Shown here piece by piece: positions 50,599 to 60,100 of a DNA stretch of 64,000 bases. Below the pieces are notes generated by a model. The model was not told where the DNA came from. It saw only the letters and a list, made by a program, of their open reading frames with translations, and ran no database searches. The translations under genes were made by a program, and so were the position numbers. Source of the DNA: Pseudomonas cichorii (GTDB lineage Bacteria > Pseudomonadota > Gammaproteobacteria > Pseudomonadales > Pseudomonadaceae); NCBI RefSeq assembly GCF_015471405.1, contig NZ_BLVZ01000009.1, positions 62,001-126,000 on the forward strand, written 5' to 3'. Position 1 is the stretch's first letter. Each line of letters opens with the position of its first letter.

Positions 50599-53500
50599 AT
50601 GGAAGAAGTACGAAGCACCTGTACTAATGTTCAAAAGTATCGGGCATTCATCAGCTATTCTCACGACGATGGCGAGGCCGCAAAATGGTTACACAACGCC
50701 CTTGAGACATGGAAGCTGCCATCAGACATACGGGCGCTGGTGCGCAAGCAACGGGGGGATTTGCTTCGTCTTTTTCCTGTCTTTATCGACCACGGAGAGT
50801 TGTCAAGTTCGCCCAGTCTTCGGCAGGCGCTCAAGCAAGCACTGGACAATTCCGATGCCTTGATCGTGCTTTGCTCACCCAAATCGGCCGAGTCCGGATG
50901 GGTGAATGAAGAGGTTCTGCATTTCAAGCGCACCAGACGAGGCGAGAAGATCATCACCGTCATGGTCGATAGCGCCCCAAAGCGCACGAATCATGCGTCG
51001 CCGAGTGACGAGTACTTTTGTCCGGCGTTGCGCCATCCGTTAGGTCAAGACGACGAGCTTGAAGTGAGTCTGCGTGAGGAGCCTCTTGCAATCGATATGC
51101 GTGAACGCTCCGGCATTAGTCGTCGGGACGTATTGCTCAAGGTTATCGCCGGCATTTTGGGGGTGGATTTTGACCAGCTAAAACGGCGCGAACGTAACCG
51201 TAAGCGAAACTGGTGGATCGCCTGCTCGGTACTGATTTTTGCCGGGTTGATGTTACTGGTCTGGAGTCTTTATTCGAAAGATCAAGCCAGGAGGGCCGGG
51301 ATCGAACGTCAGTCGCTTGAGCTGCTGTCCATTGCGGATGCGCGCTTTCGCCGTCTTGACTACGACGACGGAAGTGACTTTCTGCAATCGTCGATCAAGT
51401 TACGCCAGGGACTGGGACAGGCGCCGTCCTCGGAACAGTTGGGACTGATCTACCGGACACTGCTGGACAAGCGGGTCAGCATGCCATTCAGCGAGGTGAC
51501 GACAAAGTACGATTTACAGAGCCTGGCCCAAGGCTCCGTATTTTTGGTGCTGTTAGAAGGTGCACGTGTCGCGCTGATCAATAATGCTGATCCGAGTGTG
51601 CTGAGTTACATCGACATGGCACCGGTTCTCGAGCATTTCCTTCAGCAAGGTATGAGCGCCACGGACCTGCAAACGGCGCTGCAGGGACAAAGAGTCGAAG
51701 CCGACACGCAGGGCCGCAAGTTGTACCTGCTGATCAAGAATCAGCTGTTTACCTTCAATATGGATAGCGGGAAACTCCAGGACTCGCTGGACCTCGTTCA
51801 GGAACGTGACTTTTCGAGTATTCCACTGAATCAACGAACGGACTTTCACCTGTACTGGGTCGGTGCGCAGTTGATTGTCGAGTTCGGTCAAGAATCCAAT
51901 TCCGTTGCCTTTCGGCTTCCCGGTGGCGGCTGGAAAGTGATTAGGGGTCGTAGCGTCTCTGATTGGGACGATCACACCGGCGACGTTTACCTGAATGATC
52001 AGGGGCGGGCCATTGAGCGCTATCGAGATGCTCAACTGCAGGGGCGTCTGCCCATCAATGTGAATCGAGATTTTGTCCTGGGAACTCGAAACGGTTTGTT
52101 GAGCGTTATCGACATTTCAACAGCGGGCACGTCAGTGATCATGCTTGAGACTGAAAAACTCAAGCCCCTGTGGCGCTGTCATATCGTGTCGGGGAAGGTC
52201 CTTCAGGCCGACCCTATCGCTGCTGATCAGTTGCTGGTGCAAACCGAGTCGCCCGCCATGCTGTGGCTATACCGCCGCGACGAGCAGGACTGTCATGTCG
52301 TGGGCATCTATCCCAGTGCTGCAACATGGTTCGATTACGTGCCTGTGTGGCGGCAATTGGTTCTCACGCAGTCGAATGGCAGTGAATGGGTCAGGGTCAC
52401 CGATGATGGTTTCGAGCGGGTTGCGCAGCTGCCTTATTCGCGTGCTGCCATCACACCCAAGGGCGAGGGGTATGCCGTCCACAACGAAAAGCTGCTGAAA
52501 GTCTGGCCTCAAGGCCGGTTTTTTGGAGAATCGTTGAAAGGGAAATATGGGGCGTCTGGGAAGACTTCAATGTTCTTCGCTACGACCGATGGCATACGCG
52601 CGATCGCGGCAGGTAGTGACATCGTGCCCGAAGCGCATTGGGTGCGCTCCTTTAGAGGCAAGACTTATCAGCTATCAAATCAGCACGGTGAAGTTTTGAA
52701 GGAACTCAATCCGGTGATTGATGAGATAACGATTGACGCGATTCTCAGCCGCGAATCGTTCAATCAGCACTCGCCATCGAACCGTGATGGAATGAGTCGC
52801 ATGCTGGCTCAGAGTTTTCGCGAACACGGCATTTTTTGGCACTCGCCCATCCTCGACCATGCCTGGAATGGCGACATCTACGGTGAGTCGTTCAATGTGC
52901 TGACTCGCATCAATATAAAATCCAACCAATTGCAGGTACTGCCTGCGCCCGCTGGCAGTCATTCAGTCAACGAATCAACTGGCGAGGTGTGGACCCGAAG
53001 TTCGCTGGACGGGGACTCGTTGACCTATCTGCCGCCGCAGGCCCAAAACGCTACGGAGATCGAAGGCAGCTCGGCCTATTTTTCCGTGGGCCTGGGTGAG
53101 TCGCCTTGGCACAGTCTTCGCGGCCAATCCGGTCTTGTATTTTCGGCCGATGGTCACGACACGCTGGTGTTCAACACTGACGGCCGATGGGCGATTATCG
53201 ACGCTCATCAATTGCAACCGGCTGTTAGTCCGGCCACTCGGGACCTTGCAATAAAATCGGCGGTTTTCCAGGCACAAGGCTGGCTAATGACAACCCGCGA
53301 TGATCGCTTGGTGCGGATGTCTACCGACGGCAATACGCTTTTGCAGCAGGCGCCTTTACGCCCGGGTGCCAGTCAGATTGTCGACCTTGGCGACCAAGGT
53401 CTCGTTCTTGTGCAAACGAGTGAAGGTGTCGCCTTACACGATGCCGTGACCCTGGCGGAAGTAGCGCTGATACCCGGTTACACGGAATTTCATGCCCTGG

Positions 53501-53652
53501 GCGCTGGTCAGCAGGTACTGCTGGCAGTGAGTAACAGTGAGGGTGATGAAAAATGGAACATCTATCGATTGCCCGCCTTCGGTAACCACCTGTTGGAGCG
53601 AGTGGATGAACTGCGTCTGACACAAAGAAGTCCTGCTCCGCGATCCCATTAA
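50599..53652 (+). CDS. TIR-transmembrane-propeller protein
   Basis: This 1017-residue protein begins with a TIR domain (about 13-125): YRAFISYSHDDGEAAKWLH, then SDALIVLCSPKSAESGWVNEE. The glutamate at 105 aligns with the catalytic residue of NAD-cleaving TIRs. One membrane helix lies at 205-225 (WWIACSVLIFAGLMLLVWSLY), so TIR faces the cytoplasm. A helical stretch follows, then ~700 residues of beta-rich, propeller-like sequence that would be periplasmic, without clean WD40 signatures. It heads a three-gene set and has the same plan as the convergent gene at 57173-61180. An NADase-type defence role is likely but not shown. Confidence 0.8.
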   Translation: MEEVRSTCTNVQKYRAFISYSHDDGEAAKWLHNALETWKLPSDIRALVRKQRGDLLRLFPVFIDHGELSSSPSLRQALKQALDNSDALIVLCSPKSAESGWVNEEVLHFKRTRRGEKIITVMVDSAPKRTNHASPSDEYFCPALRHPLGQDDELEVSLREEPLAIDMRERSGISRRDVLLKVIAGILGVDFDQLKRRERNRKRNWWIACSVLIFAGLMLLVWSLYSKDQARRAGIERQSLELLSIADARFRRLDYDDGSDFLQSSIKLRQGLGQAPSSEQLGLIYRTLLDKRVSMPFSEVTTKYDLQSLAQGSVFLVLLEGARVALINNADPSVLSYIDMAPVLEHFLQQGMSATDLQTALQGQRVEADTQGRKLYLLIKNQLFTFNMDSGKLQDSLDLVQERDFSSIPLNQRTDFHLYWVGAQLIVEFGQESNSVAFRLPGGGWKVIRGRSVSDWDDHTGDVYLNDQGRAIERYRDAQLQGRLPINVNRDFVLGTRNGLLSVIDISTAGTSVIMLETEKLKPLWRCHIVSGKVLQADPIAADQLLVQTESPAMLWLYRRDEQDCHVVGIYPSAATWFDYVPVWRQLVLTQSNGSEWVRVTDDGFERVAQLPYSRAAITPKGEGYAVHNEKLLKVWPQGRFFGESLKGKYGASGKTSMFFATTDGIRAIAAGSDIVPEAHWVRSFRGKTYQLSNQHGEVLKELNPVIDEITIDAILSRESFNQHSPSNRDGMSRMLAQSFREHGIFWHSPILDHAWNGDIYGESFNVLTRINIKSNQLQVLPAPAGSHSVNESTGEVWTRSSLDGDSLTYLPPQAQNATEIEGSSAYFSVGLGESPWHSLRGQSGLVFSADGHDTLVFNTDGRWAIIDAHQLQPAVSPATRDLAIKSAVFQAQGWLMTTRDDRLVRMSTDGNTLLQQAPLRPGASQIVDLGDQGLVLVQTSEGVALHDAVTLAEVALIPGYTEFHALGAGQQVLLAVSNSEGDEKWNIYRLPAFGNHLLERVDELRLTQRSPAPRSH

Positions 53653-53818
53653 GCTTTCTGGACCTGTAATCAAAGATCAACGAGCAAGTGAAGAGCGTGG
53701 CCAGGGCGTTGTTGATGTCAGGGAATTGTTGATCCGTATTTCTACCCTATATTGATGAGAACGGTGCTTATTGCCCAAGGCAAACGTTCCATGTAGTTCC
53801 CATTTCAAGGAGAAGCGC

Positions 53819-55789
53819 TTGAAGCTCCACGCCTTTGTCGCCATGCCTTTTGGTACTAAACCGGCGCATGACGGGAAAATGATCGACTTTAATCGCGTAT
53901 ACGCCGAGTACATCGAACCGGCGTTGCGTGATGCCGGTCTGGAAGTGTTCCGCGCTGATGAAGAGCTCCGGGCGGGGGACATTCGTACCGACATGTTCCA
54001 GGAGTTGTTGATGGCGGATGTCGTTATCGCCGACTTGACGCTGGACAACCCCAATGTCTGGTATGAACTCGGTGTGCGACATGCGCTTCGTGCGCGGGGT
54101 GTGGTGCTTGTCCAGGGACCGAGACAGAGCCAGCCGTTTGATATCTACACTGATCGCAAATTGCGTTACAACCTGAAGGACGGCGCCCCTGACCCAGCGA
54201 CGCTGGCTCTCGATCGCAAGTGTCTCACTGACATGGTGCGTGAGACGCTTGACGCTTGGCATGGGCGCAAGGTGAGTCCGGTGTATAGCTTGCTTCCGCA
54301 CTTGTGCGAGCCTGACTGGAAAAAGCTACTGCTTGAACAACACAACGAGTTCAGCGCTTCCTATAAGGAGTGGTCCAATCGGCTGGAAATAGCACGGCAG
54401 AAAAGGTTGGCGGGTGACATTCTCGTGCTGGCCGAGGAAGCGCCGACAGTGGCGTTGCGCATCGAGGCAAAAAGCGCGGCAGGGGACGCACTGCTCAAGC
54501 TTCGGCATTACGATTTCGCGTTGGAGCAATTTAACGCCGTACTGGCTCTCGATCCGGCGAACAAGTTTGCGCGTGAGAAAAAAGCGATTTGCTATGGTCG
54601 TCTTGATCGCAAGGTTGAGGCGAGAGAGGCGATGCGCCATCTGACCATGGACTATCCAAACGATCCGGAAATCCGGGCGCTTGCCGGGCGTGTGGAGAAG
54701 GAGAACTGGATCAATCGTTGGCGCTCTCGGGGCTCTACTCCGACAGAATGGATAGGCGCCGCGCGGTCGCAGGACTCGGCGCTGACTCAAGCCATCGAGC
54801 CGTACTACAAAGCGTTCAGCAACGCCCCGGATCACTACTATTCCGGTATCAATGCACTGACCTTGAGCGTTCTGCGCCGTCATCTCGGAGCGGAAACCAG
54901 CGCCACAGCGATTGATCTGTTGACCGGGGGCGTGCGCTGGTCGAGCTTCGCTGCACGAGAGCGCAACCGCAAGGATTACTGGGCTCAAGCGAGCTATGCC
55001 GAGTTGTGTTTATTGGTGAGCACGCTTGAGGACGTGAGGAAAGAGTATCGAGCCACTGCCGCCGCTACGAATCATGACTGGTTCGCGCTGGACTCCATTC
55101 GCCAGACACTTTGCCTGTTGCGCGATCTCGAGTTCCGTCCAGCCGAAACAGCCGTCGCGCTCGATATTATCGATCAGGAAATAGCCCAAAGTTTCCCGCC
55201 CTTCGAACCGCGCCAGGTATTCCTCTTCAGTGGCCACATGATTGACACCCCTGATCGCGCGGCTCCTCGCTTTCCGGCAGACAAGGAAGGCGTTGCTGCC
55301 GCGAGTATTGCCGCAGCGCTCAAGAGCTTCGGTGCGGGCCCCGGTGACCTCGCGTTAGCGCAAGGTGCATGCGGTGGGGATCTGTTGTTTTTCGAAGCGT
55401 GTCACAAGCTCGGCGTGCGCCTGCAACTGATGCTGCCACTTCCCGAGCCCGAGTTTATTGAGCGCTCCATACTGCCTTCCTTGGGTGGCGAGCAGTGGCG
55501 TACGCGCTATTTCGATCTCAAGAGTCAGCTAGAGTTTGCGCCGCGTATCATGCCGACCGAACTTGGTTCGCCACCCAAATCCAGCCCCGATGAAGCCATG
55601 AGCCCTTTTGAGCGCTGTAACCTGTGGTTGCAATACAGTGCGCTTGCATGGGGGGTAAACAAGGTGCGGTTTATCTGCCTGTGGAATGGCAGCGGCGGCG
55701 ACGGGCCAGGTGGCACCGAGCATATGTACAAGGAAGTGAAGCGCCGGACGGGGCGAGTAGCCTGGCTGGATACACGCAAGCTTTGGTAG
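53819..55789 (+). CDS. NDT-like/TPR/SLOG-like protein (DUF4071 type)
   Basis: This 656-residue protein has an N-terminal nucleoside-deoxyribosyltransferase-like domain (KLHAFVAMPFGTK, then MADVVIADLTLDNPNVWYEL and GVRHALRARGVVLV). TPR-like helices fill about 200-420 (LRHYDFALEQFNAVLALDPA), the region annotated as a TRAFs-binding/DUF4071 domain in relatives. The C-terminus is SLOG-like: RQVFLFSGHMID, GPGDLALAQGACGGDLLFFE, VRLQLMLPLPEPEFI. TTG at 53819 is chosen because AAGGAG stands 6 bases before it and relatives begin with this segment. It follows the TIR gene by 166 bases and precedes the patatin gene by 107. Confidence 0.75.
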   Translation: MKLHAFVAMPFGTKPAHDGKMIDFNRVYAEYIEPALRDAGLEVFRADEELRAGDIRTDMFQELLMADVVIADLTLDNPNVWYELGVRHALRARGVVLVQGPRQSQPFDIYTDRKLRYNLKDGAPDPATLALDRKCLTDMVRETLDAWHGRKVSPVYSLLPHLCEPDWKKLLLEQHNEFSASYKEWSNRLEIARQKRLAGDILVLAEEAPTVALRIEAKSAAGDALLKLRHYDFALEQFNAVLALDPANKFAREKKAICYGRLDRKVEAREAMRHLTMDYPNDPEIRALAGRVEKENWINRWRSRGSTPTEWIGAARSQDSALTQAIEPYYKAFSNAPDHYYSGINALTLSVLRRHLGAETSATAIDLLTGGVRWSSFAARERNRKDYWAQASYAELCLLVSTLEDVRKEYRATAAATNHDWFALDSIRQTLCLLRDLEFRPAETAVALDIIDQEIAQSFPPFEPRQVFLFSGHMIDTPDRAAPRFPADKEGVAAASIAAALKSFGAGPGDLALAQGACGGDLLFFEACHKLGVRLQLMLPLPEPEFIERSILPSLGGEQWRTRYFDLKSQLEFAPRIMPTELGSPPKSSPDEAMSPFERCNLWLQYSALAWGVNKVRFICLWNGSGGDGPGGTEHMYKEVKRRTGRVAWLDTRKLW

Positions 55790-55896
55790 GAAGACGATTG
55801 AATCGACTGCGTATCGTCATATATGAGCTACACCTGACAATGTCCGCAATTTACTGATTCACCCTAAGCCGCCAACCAAATATTTGAGCATTCACC

Positions 55897-57072
55897 ATGA
55901 GCCAACAACTCGTCAGCCGCATCGAATCTGCTGAACCGAAAAAAATCCTTGCCTGTGACGGCGGTGGTATTCGCGGTCTTATGAGCGTCGAGATCCTGGC
56001 CAAACTCGAAGCCGATCTGCGTATCCAAAAAAATGCACCAACGCTGGTTCTCGCCGATTTCTTTGATTTTGTTTGCGGCACCAGTACCGGTGCAATTATC
56101 GCTGCATGTATTTCTGCAGGGATGTCGATGGACGATATACGTGCGTTTTACGTTGGCAGCGGCAAGGACATGTTCGATCCCGCATCGGTCTTTAAACGTC
56201 TGCAGTACACCTACAAGGCTGACCCCCTGGCGGCAAAACTGCGTGCGGAATTGGACCGGGCACTGAAACATTCGTCGACACCGCAAGAGCCCAACGCCAC
56301 GCTGGGTAGTCATGGACTACGCACGTTGTTGATGATGGTGCTGCGCAACCACACCACCGACTCACCCTGGCCGGTGTCCAACAATCCTCGCGGAAAATAT
56401 AACCAGCTCCAGCGCAAAGACTGCAACCTGCGTTTGCCGTTATGGCAGTTGTTGCGTGCCAGCACCGCGGCTCCGACTTATTTCCCGCCCGAAGTTGTAA
56501 CCTTCGCCCCGAATACCGACGCTGAGTACCAGTTTGTTTTCGTTGACGGTGGAATCACGACGTACAACAACCCAGCCTTCCTGGCGTTTCAGATGGTGAC
56601 TGCCGAGCCTTATTCGATTAACTGGCAAACGGGCGCCGACAAATTGTTGATCGTTTCGGTCGGCACGGGCAGTGCCGCTGAAACCTGGCAGGATTTGAAG
56701 GTGAGTGACATGAACCTGGTTCATTACGCCAAAAACCTTCCTGGGGCTCTTATGAATGCGGCCAGTGCAGGGTGGGACATGGCTTGCCGGACGCTGGGGG
56801 CGTGTCGTTTCGGGGGGGCGATAGATCGGGAGTTTGGCGAAATGATGATGGTTAAAGACAACGTTAAATCGACCTGCCCGAATTTGTTCAGCTATGTGCG
56901 TTACAACCCTGAGTTGACCCGGTCCGGGTTGGATGGGCTAGGTCTTACAGACGTCGAGCCTGCAACCATTTCGAAACTGGACTCAGTGGCAAACATTCCG
57001 GATATTCAGCGGGTGGGCACTGCTTATGCGGCGCGAAGTGTCTCGCTTTCGCACTTGAAGGGTTTCGTGTAA
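55897..57072 (+). CDS. Patatin-like phospholipase, CapV-like
   Basis: This 391-residue patatin has the oxyanion motif DGGGIRG (21-27), nucleophile GTSTG with Ser63, and DGG with Asp217, so the Ser-Asp dyad is intact. It should hydrolyse membrane phospholipids. CapV phospholipases in type I/II CBASS are close relatives in plan. Here it sits outside the CBASS operon, third in line after the TIR and NDT-like genes, and may be their lytic effector. Activation by a cyclic nucleotide from the nearby CD-NTase is also possible. A strong terminator follows. Confidence 0.85.
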   Translation: MSQQLVSRIESAEPKKILACDGGGIRGLMSVEILAKLEADLRIQKNAPTLVLADFFDFVCGTSTGAIIAACISAGMSMDDIRAFYVGSGKDMFDPASVFKRLQYTYKADPLAAKLRAELDRALKHSSTPQEPNATLGSHGLRTLLMMVLRNHTTDSPWPVSNNPRGKYNQLQRKDCNLRLPLWQLLRASTAAPTYFPPEVVTFAPNTDAEYQFVFVDGGITTYNNPAFLAFQMVTAEPYSINWQTGADKLLIVSVGTGSAAETWQDLKVSDMNLVHYAKNLPGALMNAASAGWDMACRTLGACRFGGAIDREFGEMMMVKDNVKSTCPNLFSYVRYNPELTRSGLDGLGLTDVEPATISKLDSVANIPDIQRVGTAYAARSVSLSHLKGFV

Positions 57073-57092
57073 CCGTACGCTGTGCGCGGCCT

Positions 57093-57128
57093 AAGCCTGC
57101 TCTGATTGCGAATCAGAACAGGCTTTTT
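57093..57128. terminator. Terminator between patatin and TIR-WD40 genes
   Basis: AAGCCTGCTCTGATT-GCG-AATCAGAACAGGCTTTTTG forms a long stem with a one-base mismatch and a short T tract. It separates the convergent genes. Confidence 0.88.
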
Positions 57129-57172
57129 GTGGGTGTTTAAGTACAGGGTTACTGATCTCATCCAAGATAGGG

Positions 57173-60100
57173 CTAAAGAGAGTCCTTGGGTTCTTCAAAT
57201 GGGTTTTTACCCGCTTGTAACGCGTGTATCCATTGTTGCCTCGACTCAACATCTTGCGTATTGGCGGGATTGTCCGATTGGACTCGAACGAAGAACTGAA
57301 AATCGGCGATCGCTTCATCCCGCCGTCCAAGCAACGCGTACGCTAACCCTCGAGTATCCCGGTAATTTTCATTGTCTGGAAACTGCGATAAGGCGCAGGA
57401 CACTGAGTCGAGTGCAGCCTGGCCGTCCAGTTGCTGGGAGAACTCCCAGGCAACGCTATTGCAGACTTCCGCTTCGTCGAGTTGGCGGGTCCAGTCAACC
57501 AGTTTGCTCGTCAATCGATTCGCCTTCTGCGGATCGTCGCTGCGTAGCCTTGCGATGATGCCGGGCAGCTCTTCCAGTGTTTGCGCATCCACGGGAAGGC
57601 GCGAGAACGTCGGCTGATACAGGTTGCTTGTTTCGGTTTTGATCCACTCTTCCAGTGTCAGATTGCGCCCGGTTGCTCGTTCCGCTCGCTCCAGCATTTT
57701 CGCAACGCTGATCAACCCAGCTCGAATCGATTTTCCTTGGGCAAGGATGAAACCAACATCCTGGCGATAGGCAGCTTGTTGGTCGGCGTTTTCCGTTTCA
57801 AGCGTCTGGAACAACGATCCTTCTTGAGGAAAGGTCTCAAGATCAACCATAGTGACGTGAGATCCCGTCGTTCCCGATACGCCACTCGTTGTTTGGCCCG
57901 AATTCATGATGATCAAGTGTTTGCTGTCGGCTGAAAAGTCAATCGATTTGATATCGCGGTCGCCGTTGGGAATAGGGGTTCCACGACTTGGAATATCGGT
58001 GCTATCCAGGCGCCATAAATAGGGCGTAGGACTGTCGGTGCCGGCAACTGTCAGCACCTTGCCATCCTTGCTGAAGTTGATCTTGTAGTGCCAGTTGAGT
58101 ATTGGCTTAGGCACTATCAGGGTCGCCGCCAGTGTCACTTGATCCGTCAGTTTCCACAGTCGTGCGGTAGGGGCTGCCCCACTGATGGTCAGCAAGAATT
58201 GACCGTCGGGACTCAGGGTGGCGGCATGCAAATAGGTGACGACGCCGGGCAGGGGTTGTGGTGTAGGGATGGCGTTGTTCGCATCGAGCAACCAAAGTCT
58301 GGTTTGCGTATACGTTCCTCGCAGCAGCGAATCCTCAGATCCGGACAGCAACCAGCGACTGTCTCCACTGAATTGCAGGTTGGTAGTAAACTCCGAGCCG
58401 CTCAACGTCATCACCGCGACAGTTGGATTATCGACACGCAAGAGCTCAATAGTCGTGTCGTCTTCGCTGCGATCCGGATAACTGGACTCACCGGCAAGCG
58501 CAAGCCACTGCCCGTCAGCAGAGAAAACCGCATTGCCGATCCCCGTTGAAAACCCCTTGATTTCCCTGCGTTTGGCGAGTTCGTTGATGCCCTCCAGGGG
58601 AGCAAGTACCCCCACCTTTTGATCGCGGCCGATTGAGCGTTCGGCCCCAAAGAGATAACGTTCATAAAGGACATATTTGCTATCTGGAGACAACGTTCTT
58701 GAGTAGCTTCCTGGTGGCAGGTTCACGAGCGTTCGACTGGGGATGCCCGGTGCGTTCACTGACAGATCGTAGATTGTTTCGGCGCCATCTTCCTGCGCTA
58801 GAAGCCAGCGTCCATTCGGACTGAAAGTTACCTCGTCGATTCCGCTCCAAACGCGCGTATTGACGTATAAGGAACGGCCATTTGGGGTCAATTCAAGAAT
58901 TTCCGCCCTGTTTCGCTCAGCTGTCTGAATCGCAGCCCATTGTTGGTCGGGAGACACACTTACGGTACAGCCAAGGCAATCGCCAATCTGCTCAAGCCGA
59001 GCGGAGTCAACTTCTACAGAGCGCATTAACTGAGGGGCGAGGGGCGCGTGCAAGTTCCAGAACTCAAGGGTACCGGCGGTGAGAACGACCGCGAAGGTAC
59101 CATCGTCGCTTAGCGTAGTGTTTTGTGCCGGCGCATAAGGTGATGGACGCGTTACCGGGATAAATGCGCTCGGATCGCCACTGTACAGATTCCACAAACG
59201 GGCCGTTCCATCGAGCCCCCCTGCGACCAACAACTTTGCACTGGCGCTAAAATGCACAAACTTCACACTCCCATCGAACCCGGGAAGTTTAAGAGCATTG
59301 ATTGCGTTGGCAGAATTGCTCATATCGGACAGATGAAGCATCTGTACCTCGCTGCCTGCTGCGAGCGCGAACAATTTTCCGTCGGCTGACATGTCAGCCG
59401 AAGATACAAATTCGCCAGACATGAAAGACTCAGCCGTTTTTTGCTCTGCTTGAGCACCGCCTGCTCGCCATGAACGGACACGTCCATCCAGTGACACCGT
59501 TACCAGATCATTCCCTGTGCCAATAAATCGGGCTGCCTGAATGGCGCTGCTGTTGGGGGCGCCGAGATGAGGCAGGAGGGTGGGGGTGCCAACGGGCCTC
59601 AGCTCATGCAGCCGCCAAAGCTTCAAATTAAGGTCAGCCCACGTTGAATTGTCGAACCATTCCGAGCTTGCCGTAAACAACGATGAATGGTCGTCGCTTA
59701 TACCCAGAATATCGACCTTCGCTGGGCTGGGTACTGGAGGCGGAACCTGATGATCCGCGAAGATGTCGGCGACGGGCTCAGGTCCCGGATCGTTCAGGTC
59801 CCAGATCAACACACGGGATGCGCGCGTTCCCGCCAGCAGAATGTTCCCGTCGCTTGAAAAAGCCAGCTTTATGATCTCGCTATCAATGGGCGCCTGCAGC
59901 ACTCTCTGGACGGTGGTATGTGACAGGTCCGCGCGTGAAACCAGATGGACTTCGTCGGAGTCTCCAGCGACCGCTATAAGTTGCTGCGATGTTGCCATTG
60001 CGTAATCCGGCAACGCGTCGTCAAAAAGTGGCCGTGACGCGGGATACTTACCGGTATTGTGGAGCGGCCACACGAGCGCATTGGTTTTAGAGGAGCCTGT

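Noticed and set aside
50495..50863. 122-codon frame at the start of the TIR gene
   Set aside because: Its second half overlaps the TIR domain in another frame, and its first half has no ribosome site or domain.
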